Source: Vulcanimicrobiota bacterium (lineage in GTDB: Bacteria > Vulcanimicrobiota > Vulcanimicrobiia > Vulcanimicrobiales > Vulcanimicrobiaceae). From it: a stretch of 8,044 bases of DNA. The stretch's first letter is position 1; every line of letters starts with the position of its first letter. Of this stretch, positions 1-5,113 are shown piece after piece. The notes beneath the pieces were generated by a model. It had not been told where the DNA came from, did no database searches, and saw only the letters and a program-made list of their open reading frames with translations. The translations under genes and the position numbers were made by a program. The DNA is taken from contig JAFAOZ010000334.1 in the NCBI GenBank assembly GCA_019247395.1, positions 1-8,044 on the forward strand, in the 5' to 3' direction.

Positions 1-659
1 AACATGTAGTCGCCGGACACGAATGCTTCGCCGAGCAGCGGACGCGGGGTCGGCGGCGGCGGCGGAGGCGGTGGGGGAGCGGCCGACGGCGGCGGCGGCG
101 GCGGGGCCGGCGGCGGCGTTGCCGGGATGTACCGGACAACGACAATATGCCGATCGGGTACCCACTGCACGTATGCGCCCATGCCTTCCGAAATGACGCG
201 GACCGGCACGAGCACGGCGCCCTGATAGATCATCGGCGGCACGTCCAGCGGACGAGACTCGCCGTTGATGATAACCTCGGGCTTTCCGACGGTCACTTTG
301 ACCTCGGCGCCCGGCTTTGAAACCGTTGCGGTTTGACTCCCCGCATCCCATGCGACGGTCGCGCCCATTTGCTCGAACATCGAGCGCAGCGGGATCAAGA
401 TCGTCCCGCCCTTGACGAGTGCGGCCAGCACGCGACCCTGTCTGAGGACGTCGGGTCTTGAGTAGACGTGATGGTCGTTGTAGAGGATCGGATACTGACC
501 CGACGGCGGCGATCCAAAATCCGCCGCCGGGGGCGCTCCAGCTTGGGCGACGCCGTTTCCATTGTTTCCTTGCGCCGCGATTGACGGAGCGGCCAACGCA
601 GTGAGCCCGCAGAGTGTCATGACCACCGCTGCGAGTACTCCGGTGCTCAGTCGTTTCAC
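1..659 (-). CDS. Secreted stalk-domain (copper amine oxidase N-terminal-like) protein with polyproline linker, 3' part beyond window
   Basis: I translated this gene by hand; 219 codons lie in the window and no stop is reached. It starts at GTG 659, chosen because a strong GGGAGG lies 5 bases upstream and the resulting N-terminus MKRLSTGVLAAVV is a signal peptide, with likely cleavage around residues 23-29 (ALAAPSIAA). There is no lipobox before C17. Residues about 56-177 match the copper amine oxidase N-terminal/stalk domain: two repeats of the type IPLRSMFEQMGATVAWD (89-105) and VPVRVISEGMGAYVQW (151-166), with INGESRPLDVPP between them. Despite the family name, these domains do not by themselves indicate oxidase activity; they occur widely in secreted or envelope proteins. 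A linker follows (179-207) with six consecutive prolines and then nine, encoded by a CGG-rich tract at 51-116, and then LLGEAFVSGDYM leads into an unseen C-terminal domain. Such proline runs normally need EF-P for translation. The role of the protein cannot be stated. Separate from the upstream MFS gene by 176 bases. Confidence 0.85.
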   Translation of the reverse strand, partial: MKRLSTGVLAAVVMTLCGLTALAAPSIAAQGNNGNGVAQAGAPPAADFGSPPSGQYPILYNDHHVYSRPDVLRQGRVLAALVKGGTILIPLRSMFEQMGATVAWDAGSQTATVSKPGAEVKVTVGKPEVIINGESRPLDVPPMIYQGAVLVPVRVISEGMGAYVQWVPDRHIVVVRYIPATPPPAPPPPPPSAAPPPPPPPPPTPRPLLGEAFVSGDYM

Positions 660-664
660 TAGGA

Positions 665-670
665 CCTCCC
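665..670 (-). promoter_or_regulatory. Shine-Dalgarno site that fixes the GTG start at 659
   Basis: The minus strand reads GGGAGG, then TCCTA, then GTG. This is a strong match to the anti-SD sequence at near-optimal spacing and supports GTG 659 over the internal ATG (codon 14), which would cut through the signal peptide. Confidence 0.75.
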
Positions 671-685
671 TTATATGAACTACAA

Positions 686-718
686 GCGGCCGAGCGGCCG
701 CCAAGCGAACTGCTCGCT
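686..718 (-). promoter_or_regulatory. Two small inverted repeats in the 5' leader of the stalk-domain gene
   Basis: Bases 686-701 form a perfect 6-bp stem (GCGGCC/GGCCGC) with a 4-base loop. Just upstream on the minus strand, 704-718 form a 5-bp stem (AGCGA/TCGCT) with a 5-base loop. Both would lie in the leader RNA between the proposed promoter and the ribosome binding site. The 6-bp stem is followed by TTGTAGTTCATATAA rather than a clean T run, so it is a poor terminator; a role in mRNA stability or leader folding is only a guess. Confidence 0.3.
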
Positions 719-726
719 CAGGCACC

Positions 727-755
727 AGGATACTCGCTATTGCCCCTCCAGGCAA
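727..755 (-). promoter_or_regulatory. Candidate sigma70-type promoter for the stalk-domain gene
   Basis: On the minus strand TTGCCT (755-750) is followed after 17 bases by TATCCT (732-727). Each hexamer matches 4 of 6 consensus positions and the spacer is ideal. It would give a leader of roughly 60 bases ahead of GTG 659. The -35 region overlaps a 5-bp inverted repeat, TTGCC/GGCAA (751-755 and 740-744), which could be an operator or chance. Both hexamers are imperfect, and such matches arise by chance fairly often. Confidence 0.3.
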
Positions 756-780
756 CCGGACGACCGCTCAGCCAACTCTC

Positions 781-819
781 AAAAAGAAACCCAAGGCCGC
801 ACTGCCGCCCAGGCAATGC
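781..819 (-). terminator. Possible Rho-independent terminator after the MFS gene
   Basis: Reading the minus strand 17 bases past the MFS stop, GCATTGCC (819-812) pairs with GGCAGTGC (806-799), an 8-bp stem with one G-U pair and a 5-base loop. A T-rich run, TTTCTTTTT, lies at 789-781. The run starts 9 bases after the stem instead of directly behind it, so the structure is not canonical. Its position between two transcription units makes a terminator plausible. Confidence 0.35.
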
Positions 820-835
820 AACTTAGACGGAGCGA

Positions 836-2044
836 CTAGCCGATGAGGCTGCGCGGTAGGCGCCACAGCCAAATCACGCCGACAAGCGTTTCCGCTAATG
901 CCAAGGCAAAAGCCGCCCGGGGAGCGACCGCCGCGGCCGCAAGCGAAAAGTGCGCCAGCATCCAGGTCGTCAAGGCCGGGGGAACGATCTGCGGCAGAAC
1001 GATCGCGAGGTTCCAAACGCCCATTGCCGCGGCCATCGCTCCCGCGGGAAGCACACGACAAGCAATCGCCCAATCGGCTACGAGAAAGACGCCCCATCCA
1101 ATACCGGCCACGACGGTCGCCGCGACCGCACCCGCAAGTCCATGCGATACGATAAAGAGCAGTAGAGCGATGATGAATCCCGCGCCGCCTAAAGTGGCCA
1201 CGAGGCGCTTATCGGTTCGGTCGCTCGGGCGCGCTGCGAGTGCCGCGCCCGCAGCCCCGACGATCGTGAAGCTCACGATGAGGATGCCTGTCGTCAATCG
1301 TGCGTTCGCGAGGGTCGCGGCTTGCAGCACGCCTTGAACGTAAAACAGCAGGTAGCCCAAGAGCGTATAGAATCCCACGTACACGAACGCGCGCGATAGA
1401 AAGAGGTCTACAAACGGTCGCGTCACACGCAACGGCGCCTGGGCCGGCGTTTCGCGCACCGGAATAGTGCGAGCGTGCGAAGACGTGACCGCGCACGTCA
1501 CGAGCAGCAGGCCGCCTAAAACCGCGCCGAGCGCACGCGCGTTGGCGATAAAGCTCGCGGCGAGCGCACCGATCGCGTTACCTGCCGACTGGAGCGCCGC
1601 CATCCACGATGATGCGCGCCCGATGCGTTCCGTGGAAACAAAATCGGGAATGATCGCTTGATATGGACCGATCGCAACGTTGAGCGCAGCTTGCAGCGCA
1701 ACGAACGAAACGATGAGTGCCGAGAAAGAGCGGGCGTTGTAAAAAAACGCGAGCGCCACGGCACCGCCCACCGCTCCCAGTACGTAAAACTCGACGCGGC
1801 GGCTCCGTTGCCGGCGCCGTGCGTCCGACCAAATTCCGATCAGGACCTGCACGACGGCAGCGGTGGCCGCGCCGGCCGTGGCGAGACGCCCATACGCGAG
1901 GAGCGCGTTACCCGTTGCCAGTTCGATCGTGCGCGCTTGGAGCGAGATGCCGAGCAGCGCACCCCATACGGCCTGAATTCCAAGCCAGAAGAGCGCGAGC
2001 TGAAGCGGGCTCGCCGCTCGAGATTCAGTCGTGCGAGCAGACAT
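836..2044 (-). CDS. Major facilitator superfamily (MFS) transporter
   Basis: This 402-residue membrane protein has about 12 hydrophobic segments (roughly residues 14-35, 48-70, 85-102, 106-126, 145-165, 168-187, then a polar central loop at 188-215, and 216-237, 243-262, 272-290, 292-315, 328-395). Motif A, the conserved loop between helices 2 and 3, appears as GIWSDARRRQRSRR (70-83) and is echoed between helices 8 and 9 as ARPSDRTDKR (261-270), the two-fold repeat expected of MFS. PYQAIIPDFV followed by RIGRASSWMAALQSAGNAIG (127-160) resembles conserved helix 4-5 sequence of MFS exporters and sugar-cation symporters. The substrate cannot be read from the sequence. The ATG lies inside the 3' end of the nucleotidyltransferase gene (20-base overlap) with no clear Shine-Dalgarno sequence, so its translation is probably coupled to that gene. 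Length and both ends look intact. Confidence 0.85.
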   Translation of the reverse strand: MSARTTESRAASPLQLALFWLGIQAVWGALLGISLQARTIELATGNALLAYGRLATAGAATAAVVQVLIGIWSDARRRQRSRRVEFYVLGAVGGAVALAFFYNARSFSALIVSFVALQAALNVAIGPYQAIIPDFVSTERIGRASSWMAALQSAGNAIGALAASFIANARALGAVLGGLLLVTCAVTSSHARTIPVRETPAQAPLRVTRPFVDLFLSRAFVYVGFYTLLGYLLFYVQGVLQAATLANARLTTGILIVSFTIVGAAGAALAARPSDRTDKRLVATLGGAGFIIALLLFIVSHGLAGAVAATVVAGIGWGVFLVADWAIACRVLPAGAMAAAMGVWNLAIVLPQIVPPALTTWMLAHFSLAAAAVAPRAAFALALAETLVGVIWLWRLPRSLIG

Positions 2045-2756
2045 AGCGATATTCGACGGCGGTATCGACGTCGAATGCGAGCTCCGGAGCGCATCCGCGC
2101 AGCGCCTGAGCCGGAACCTGGAGCACGTGAAGTGCCATCGTTTCGAGGTCGGCGACGCGCAGCCGCCCCGAAAGAAAGCGAATGAGCACCGCCGGGCCGA
2201 CCAGACTCGCCATGCGCCAGGGCTTTTTACGCGCTTCGAAAAAGCGCGTTGCGATCGATGCCAGTTTTTCCGTCGCGCCCTGCGGAATGGAGAAAATACC
2301 GCCGTTAACGACCCGCTCGCGACCTAAACGAATTCCAAATGGTGGCGCATCGGGAAAACGCGTGACGAATGCCGGATACTCCGCCAGCGCAACCGCAAGC
2401 GTGCCGTGCCCAACGCGTTGCAGAAAATCGTGCACCGCGCCGCCGGTCACGTACGGTAGATCGCTGGTGGCATAGATCAGCCGTTCGTCCGCGGGCCACG
2501 CGCGCAGCGCGCGCAGCAAATTCTCGCTGCCGGACGGGCTCTCTTCAACGAAACGATCGATCGTGGTAGAGCATGCGGCGCGCACTTCGTCGCCGCCGAC
2601 GACGGCTATCTCGTCAACGCCTGCCGCGCGCAGCGCGCCGACCATTCGCGCGAGCATCGTTTCCCCGCGCACGGTCGCAAGCGCCTTTACGCGCGTTCCC
2701 GCGGCCTCCGCGAATTCGCCGTCGATGCGTCCCCCGGCGGTAATGACTGCCTTCAT
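2025..2756 (-). CDS. MobA-like NTP transferase domain protein (nucleotidyltransferase)
   Basis: A 243-residue soluble protein with the nucleotidyltransferase (GT-A/Rossmann-like) layout: N-terminal MKAVITAGG nucleotide-binding loop (1-9), the following K24-A-L and GETMLARMVGAL region (31-42), the acidic metal-binding segment TSDLP (97-101), NGG (151-153) and a C-terminal FDVDT (228-232) typical of MobA/GlmU-like proteins. ARKKPWRMASLVGP and RFLSGRL (175-199) recall a family of uncharacterised NTP transferases. The family joins an NTP to a sugar phosphate, alcohol or cofactor; the actual substrate is unknown, and MobA itself is not claimed. The open frame continues 18 codons upstream to an ATG at 2810, but those codons are the translated repeat element. 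ATG 2756 is preferred because MKAVITAGG is the natural domain start and GAAGGA lies 7 bases before it. The gene overlaps the downstream MFS gene by 20 bases, suggesting a two-gene unit. Confidence 0.82.
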   Translation of the reverse strand: MKAVITAGGRIDGEFAEAAGTRVKALATVRGETMLARMVGALRAAGVDEIAVVGGDEVRAACSTTIDRFVEESPSGSENLLRALRAWPADERLIYATSDLPYVTGGAVHDFLQRVGHGTLAVALAEYPAFVTRFPDAPPFGIRLGRERVVNGGIFSIPQGATEKLASIATRFFEARKKPWRMASLVGPAVLIRFLSGRLRVADLETMALHVLQVPAQALRGCAPELAFDVDTAVEYRYVCSHD

Positions 2757-2760
2757 GCGC

Positions 2761-2825
2761 TCGTCCTTCGAGACCGCGCGGAGCCTGTCCTGAGCGAAGT
2801 CGAAGGGCACGCTCCTCAGGATGAC
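2761..2825. repeat. REP-like palindromic intergenic element with interlocked inverted repeats
   Basis: This 65-bp stretch fills most of the rpsM-nucleotidyltransferase gap. Two perfect 7-bp inverted repeats are interlocked: CCTTCGA (2765-2771) with TCGAAGG (2800-2806), and TCCTGAG (2788-2794) with CTCAGGA (2815-2821). On the minus strand it opens with GTCATCCTGAGGAGC and ends GGTCTCGAAGGACGA, with CTTCGACTTCGCTCAGGACA inside. These strings are familiar from dispersed REP-type repeats in many high-GC bacteria and metagenome assemblies, and their translation (FDFAQDRLRAVSKDE) is a common annotation artefact. That recognition is from memory; copy number in this genome cannot be seen here. Confidence 0.7.
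2764..2769 (-). promoter_or_regulatory. Shine-Dalgarno site inside the repeat element
   Basis: The minus strand reads GAAGGA, then CGAGCGC, then ATG at 2756. The match and the 7-base spacing are near optimal and fix the start of the nucleotidyltransferase. The site is formed by the last bases of the REP-like element. Confidence 0.6.
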
Positions 2826-2830
2826 CGAGA

Positions 2831-3217
2831 CTACTTCTTGGCGAGGGTCTTTTTCTTACCGGCTACGGTACGCTTCGGACCTTTGCGCGTGCGAGCGTTG
2901 GTCTTCGTGCGCTGGCCGCGGACCGGGAGCCCGCGGCGGTGGCGAAGCCCGCGATAGCAGCCGATATCCATGAGCCGCTTGATGTTGCCCTGAACTTCGC
3001 GACGCAAGTCGCCTTCGACGCGCAGCTGTAGCGAGTCGATGGCGTCACGCAGTTTCTTTTCGTCCTCTTCACTCATCGCCTTGACGCGCAGATCCGGATC
3101 CACACCGGCAAAGGTGACGATCTTGCGCGCCGTCGGCACGCCGATGCCGTAGATATACGTCAGCGCGATCTCGATTCGCTTTTCACGCGGCAGATCGATA
3201 CCAGCAATACGAGCCAT
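2831..3217 (-). CDS. rpsM: 30S ribosomal protein S13 (uS13)
   Basis: S13 sits in the head of the small subunit and contacts the P-site tRNA, S19 and the large subunit through bridge B1. The 128-residue product has the full family pattern: [10 protein letters not shown] at the start, the helix-hairpin-helix region [13 protein letters not shown] (21-33), and the conserved basic C-terminal part [20 protein letters not shown] (85-104) continuing [13 protein letters not shown], with a lysine-rich tail. Length is normal. The ATG is 2 bases after the rpmJ stop, and an AGGGG inside the last rpmJ codons can serve as ribosome binding site. In most bacteria rpsK, rpsD, rpoA and rplQ follow; here the next sequence is a repeat element and unrelated genes. 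Confidence 0.97.
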   Translation of the reverse strand: MARIAGIDLPREKRIEIALTYIYGIGVPTARKIVTFAGVDPDLRVKAMSEEDEKKLRDAIDSLQLRVEGDLRREVQGNIKRLMDIGCYRGLRHRRGLPVRGQRTKTNARTRKGPKRTVAGKKKTLAKK

Positions 3218-3219
3218 AA

Positions 3220-3336
3220 TTACCCCTGCACCTGTTTATGCTTGGCGTTAACTTCGCAGATCACGCGCACCTTGCCGTGGCGGCGAATGATCTTGCATTT
3301 TTCGCAAATTTTCTTTACTGATGGTCTTACTTTCAT
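3220..3336 (-). CDS. rpmJ: 50S ribosomal protein L36 (bL36), zinc-binding form
   Basis: This 38-codon gene reads [20 protein letters not shown] and ends KHKQVQG, the expected full length for bL36, the smallest protein of the large subunit, bound near the peptidyl transferase centre side of 23S rRNA. The zinc ligands C11, C14, C27 and H33 are all present, so this is the metal-binding form. The ATG follows the infA stop after a single base and lacks a clear Shine-Dalgarno sequence (only a weak AGG about 10 bases upstream). The start lies in a strikingly AT-rich patch, which may keep the site unstructured. Confidence 0.95.
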   Translation of the reverse strand: MKVRPSVKKICEKCKIIRRHGKVRVICEVNAKHKQVQG

Positions 3337-3337
3337 T

Positions 3338-3628
3338 CTATTTATACCTATAGGTTATTCTGCCGTGCGTCAAATCGTAGGGCGAAAGCTCGACGAGGAC
3401 CCGGTCCCCCGGCAGAATACGGATGTAGTGCATCCGGATTTTGCCGGAAACGTGCGCGAGCACGCGATGGCCGCTGGTAAGCTCGACGCGGAACATCGCG
3501 TTCGGAAGCGGTTCCACGATGGTGCCCTCCACCTCGATCGCCTCTTCCTTGGGCGTTGCCGTTTTTGCGGCTTTCTCGGCCGAAGCTTTCTTTCCACGCG
3601 AAGGCCGGCCGCCACGCCTCCGCGCCAT
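3338..3628 (-). CDS. infA: Translation initiation factor IF-1 with basic N-terminal extension
   Basis: IF-1 binds the A site of the 30S subunit during initiation. Residues 27-96 of this 96-residue protein are the complete single OB-fold: KEEAIEVEG (27-35), [28 protein letters not shown] and the C-terminal [16 protein letters not shown] (81-96), almost identical to the family consensus. Ahead of it is an unusual stretch of about 24 residues rich in Arg, Lys and Ala ([20 protein letters not shown] and following); typical IF-1 is about 72 residues and begins directly before KEEAIEVEG. No ATG, GTG or TTG codon occurs between residue 1 and the core, so the extension appears to be translated. ATG 3628 is preferred over an in-frame TTG two codons upstream (3634). 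The gene starts 15 bases after the map stop, with no strong ribosome binding site. Confidence 0.93.
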   Translation of the reverse strand: MARRRGGRPSRGKKASAEKAAKTATPKEEAIEVEGTIVEPLPNAMFRVELTSGHRVLAHVSGKIRMHYIRILPGDRVLVELSPYDLTHGRITYRYK

Positions 3629-3643
3629 TACCAACCCGCCATA

Positions 3644-4447
3644 CTACGCGATCGCCTCCCTGGTGGGGCGATAGCGCTCGAGGGCGGGATCCTCGGCGAA
3701 ATCGCGCAGTGTGAGAATTTTCGGTCCGTCCTCCGTCAGCGCAATCGTATGCTCGAAGTGCGCTGCGAGCTTACCATCTGCCGTAACGACTGTCCAGCCG
3801 TCTGAAAGGATGCGAATCTTAGGGCCGGCCTGGGTGATCATGGGTTCGAGCGCCAGCACGAGGCCGGGGCGCAGCTCCATGCCCGTTCCAGGCTCGCCAT
3901 AGTTGGGAACCTGAGGCTCCTCGTGCATTGCGCGACCGACGCCATGGCCGACCAGCTCGCGTACCACCCCGTAGCCGTGCTGCTCCGCATGTGCCTGAAC
4001 CGCCGCGCCGATGTCGCCGACGTGGTTACCCCGCTTCATCTGTGCGATGCCGACCGTCAGGCATTCTTGCGTGACTTCGAGCAGCCGGCGCGCGTGTTGC
4101 GTGACATTGCCGATCGGAATCGTTACCGCGCTGTCGCTCACGTATCCGTCCAAGGTCGTCCCGATATCGATCGAGAGCAGATCGCCCTCGTGAAGCACGC
4201 GCGAGCCGGGAATACCGTGTACGACCTCCTCGTTGACCGACGCGCAGATCGAGCCCGGAAAACCGTTATATCCCTTGAAGGTCGGAATGCCGCCCCGTTC
4301 GCGAATGCCGCGCTCCGCCAGCGTATCGAGCTCCGCCGTGGTCATCCCCGCGCGTGCGACTTTCATCAGCTCCGTCAAGACGTGCGAGGTGATCTTTCCG
4401 CTGCGCCGCATGGCATCGATCTCACGCGCGGATTTGAGCGTAACCAT
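3644..4447 (-). CDS. map: Type I methionine aminopeptidase
   Basis: Removes the N-terminal methionine from nascent proteins with small second residues, in the cytosol near the ribosome exit. The 267-residue protein has the pita-bread fold and all five metal ligands of the E. coli enzyme in register: D94 (SIDIG), D105 (VSDSA), H168 (VGHGVG), E201 (LALEPM) and E232 (HFEHT). The substrate-side histidines H77 (VVHGIP) and H175 (RAMHEEP) are also present. The C-terminus runs about 15 residues beyond the usual end (EDPALERYRPTREAIA). The ATG shares one base with the adk stop (TAATG), so translation is probably coupled; an AAGGAG lies about 14 bases upstream, too far to be ideal. The secY-adk-map-infA order is the common bacterial one. 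No N-terminal SH3-binding zinc motif is seen. Confidence 0.97.
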   Translation of the reverse strand: MVTLKSAREIDAMRRSGKITSHVLTELMKVARAGMTTAELDTLAERGIRERGGIPTFKGYNGFPGSICASVNEEVVHGIPGSRVLHEGDLLSIDIGTTLDGYVSDSAVTIPIGNVTQHARRLLEVTQECLTVGIAQMKRGNHVGDIGAAVQAHAEQHGYGVVRELVGHGVGRAMHEEPQVPNYGEPGTGMELRPGLVLALEPMITQAGPKIRILSDGWTVVTADGKLAAHFEHTIALTEDGPKILTLRDFAEDPALERYRPTREAIA

Positions 4448-5100
4448 TACTGGCGCGCGTGCTCCTTGCCGAGCGCCGCGGCAATTCGTTCCGCAACGTC
4501 GTGCATACTGGCAATTGCGTCGACCTCGACCAGCTTGCCGGCTTTGCGATAATACGAAACCAGCGGACGCGTTTGGCGTTCGTACACTTCTAAGCGCTTC
4601 TCAACGGTTTCGGAACGGTCGTCCTCGCGCTGGATCAGCTCCCCGCCGTCTTCGTCATCAATGCCCGCCACTTTGGGAGGATTGGTCAAGGCATTGTACG
4701 TGCGCCCCGTTCGGGGATTCGTCCAGCGTGCCGAAAGTCGCGCGACGAGCGACGGACGATCGATCGTAAAGAGCACCGCGGCGCCCAGCGGGGTGCGGCG
4801 ACGCGTCAGCAGCGCATCGAGCGCCTCCGCCTGCGGAACGGTCCGGGGGAAGCCGTCCATCACAAATCCACCGGTGACCTGCCCGAGCTCGTGCTCGATC
4901 ATTTTGATGACGAGGTCGTCGGGAACGAGCTGGCCGCGCTGCATGTATCCTTCGGCCTGCTTCCCGAGCTCCGTGCCGCGCGCCAAGTTCTCGCGCAGGA
5001 TGTCTCCCGTCGAGATCTGTACGAGACCGAAACGGTCGTGCAACAAGCGGGCCTGCGTCCCTTTTCCGGCGCCCGGCGGCCCTAAGAAAACTACGCGCAT
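4447..5100 (-). CDS. adk: Adenylate kinase
   Basis: Catalyses ATP + AMP to 2 ADP in the cytosol. The 217-residue protein has the P-loop GPPGAGKGT (7-15), the AMP-binding segment STGDILR (30-36), the DGFPRT motif (82-87), a long LID domain starting near R125 and spanning NPPKVAGIDDEDGGELIQRE (140-159), and DDRSETVEKRL (160-170) with its catalytic arginines. The LID has no cysteines, so this is the long, non-zinc form as in E. coli, rather than the four-cysteine form of many Gram-positive bacteria. Length is normal. The gene begins 13 bases after the secY stop, with only a weak AGG before it, and its stop overlaps the map start by one base. Confidence 0.97.
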   Translation of the reverse strand: MRVVFLGPPGAGKGTQARLLHDRFGLVQISTGDILRENLARGTELGKQAEGYMQRGQLVPDDLVIKMIEHELGQVTGGFVMDGFPRTVPQAEALDALLTRRRTPLGAAVLFTIDRPSLVARLSARWTNPRTGRTYNALTNPPKVAGIDDEDGGELIQREDDRSETVEKRLEVYERQTRPLVSYYRKAGKLVEVDAIASMHDVAERIAAALGKEHARQ

Positions 5101-5113
5101 GGTAGCCTGCGCA

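Noticed and set aside
51..116. The CGG/GGC-rich tract as a microsatellite or regulatory repeat
   Set aside because: It is in frame and encodes the proline runs of the stalk-domain protein, interrupted by Ala, Ser and Thr codons and by synonymous changes, so it is explained as coding sequence.
686..701. The GC-rich hairpin before the stalk-domain gene as a terminator of the MFS transcript
   Set aside because: Only a 6-bp stem with no T run behind it; the hairpin at 799-819 with the nearby T-rich stretch is the better candidate.
1658..2185. Plus-strand open frames opposite the MFS and nucleotidyltransferase genes
   Set aside because: Arg-rich shadows of two genes with clear family motifs; no ribosome binding site or domain supports them.
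2757..2810. An 18-codon N-terminal extension of the nucleotidyltransferase starting at ATG 2810
   Set aside because: The extra residues are the translation of the repeat element, the natural domain start MKAVITAGG follows, and the ribosome binding site points to 2756.
3629..3634. TTG start for infA two codons upstream of the ATG
   Set aside because: ATG 3628 is the better initiator and no ribosome binding site favours the TTG.
3242..3805. A 187-codon plus-strand frame across rpmJ, infA and map
   Set aside because: It runs antisense through three certain genes and matches nothing recognisable.
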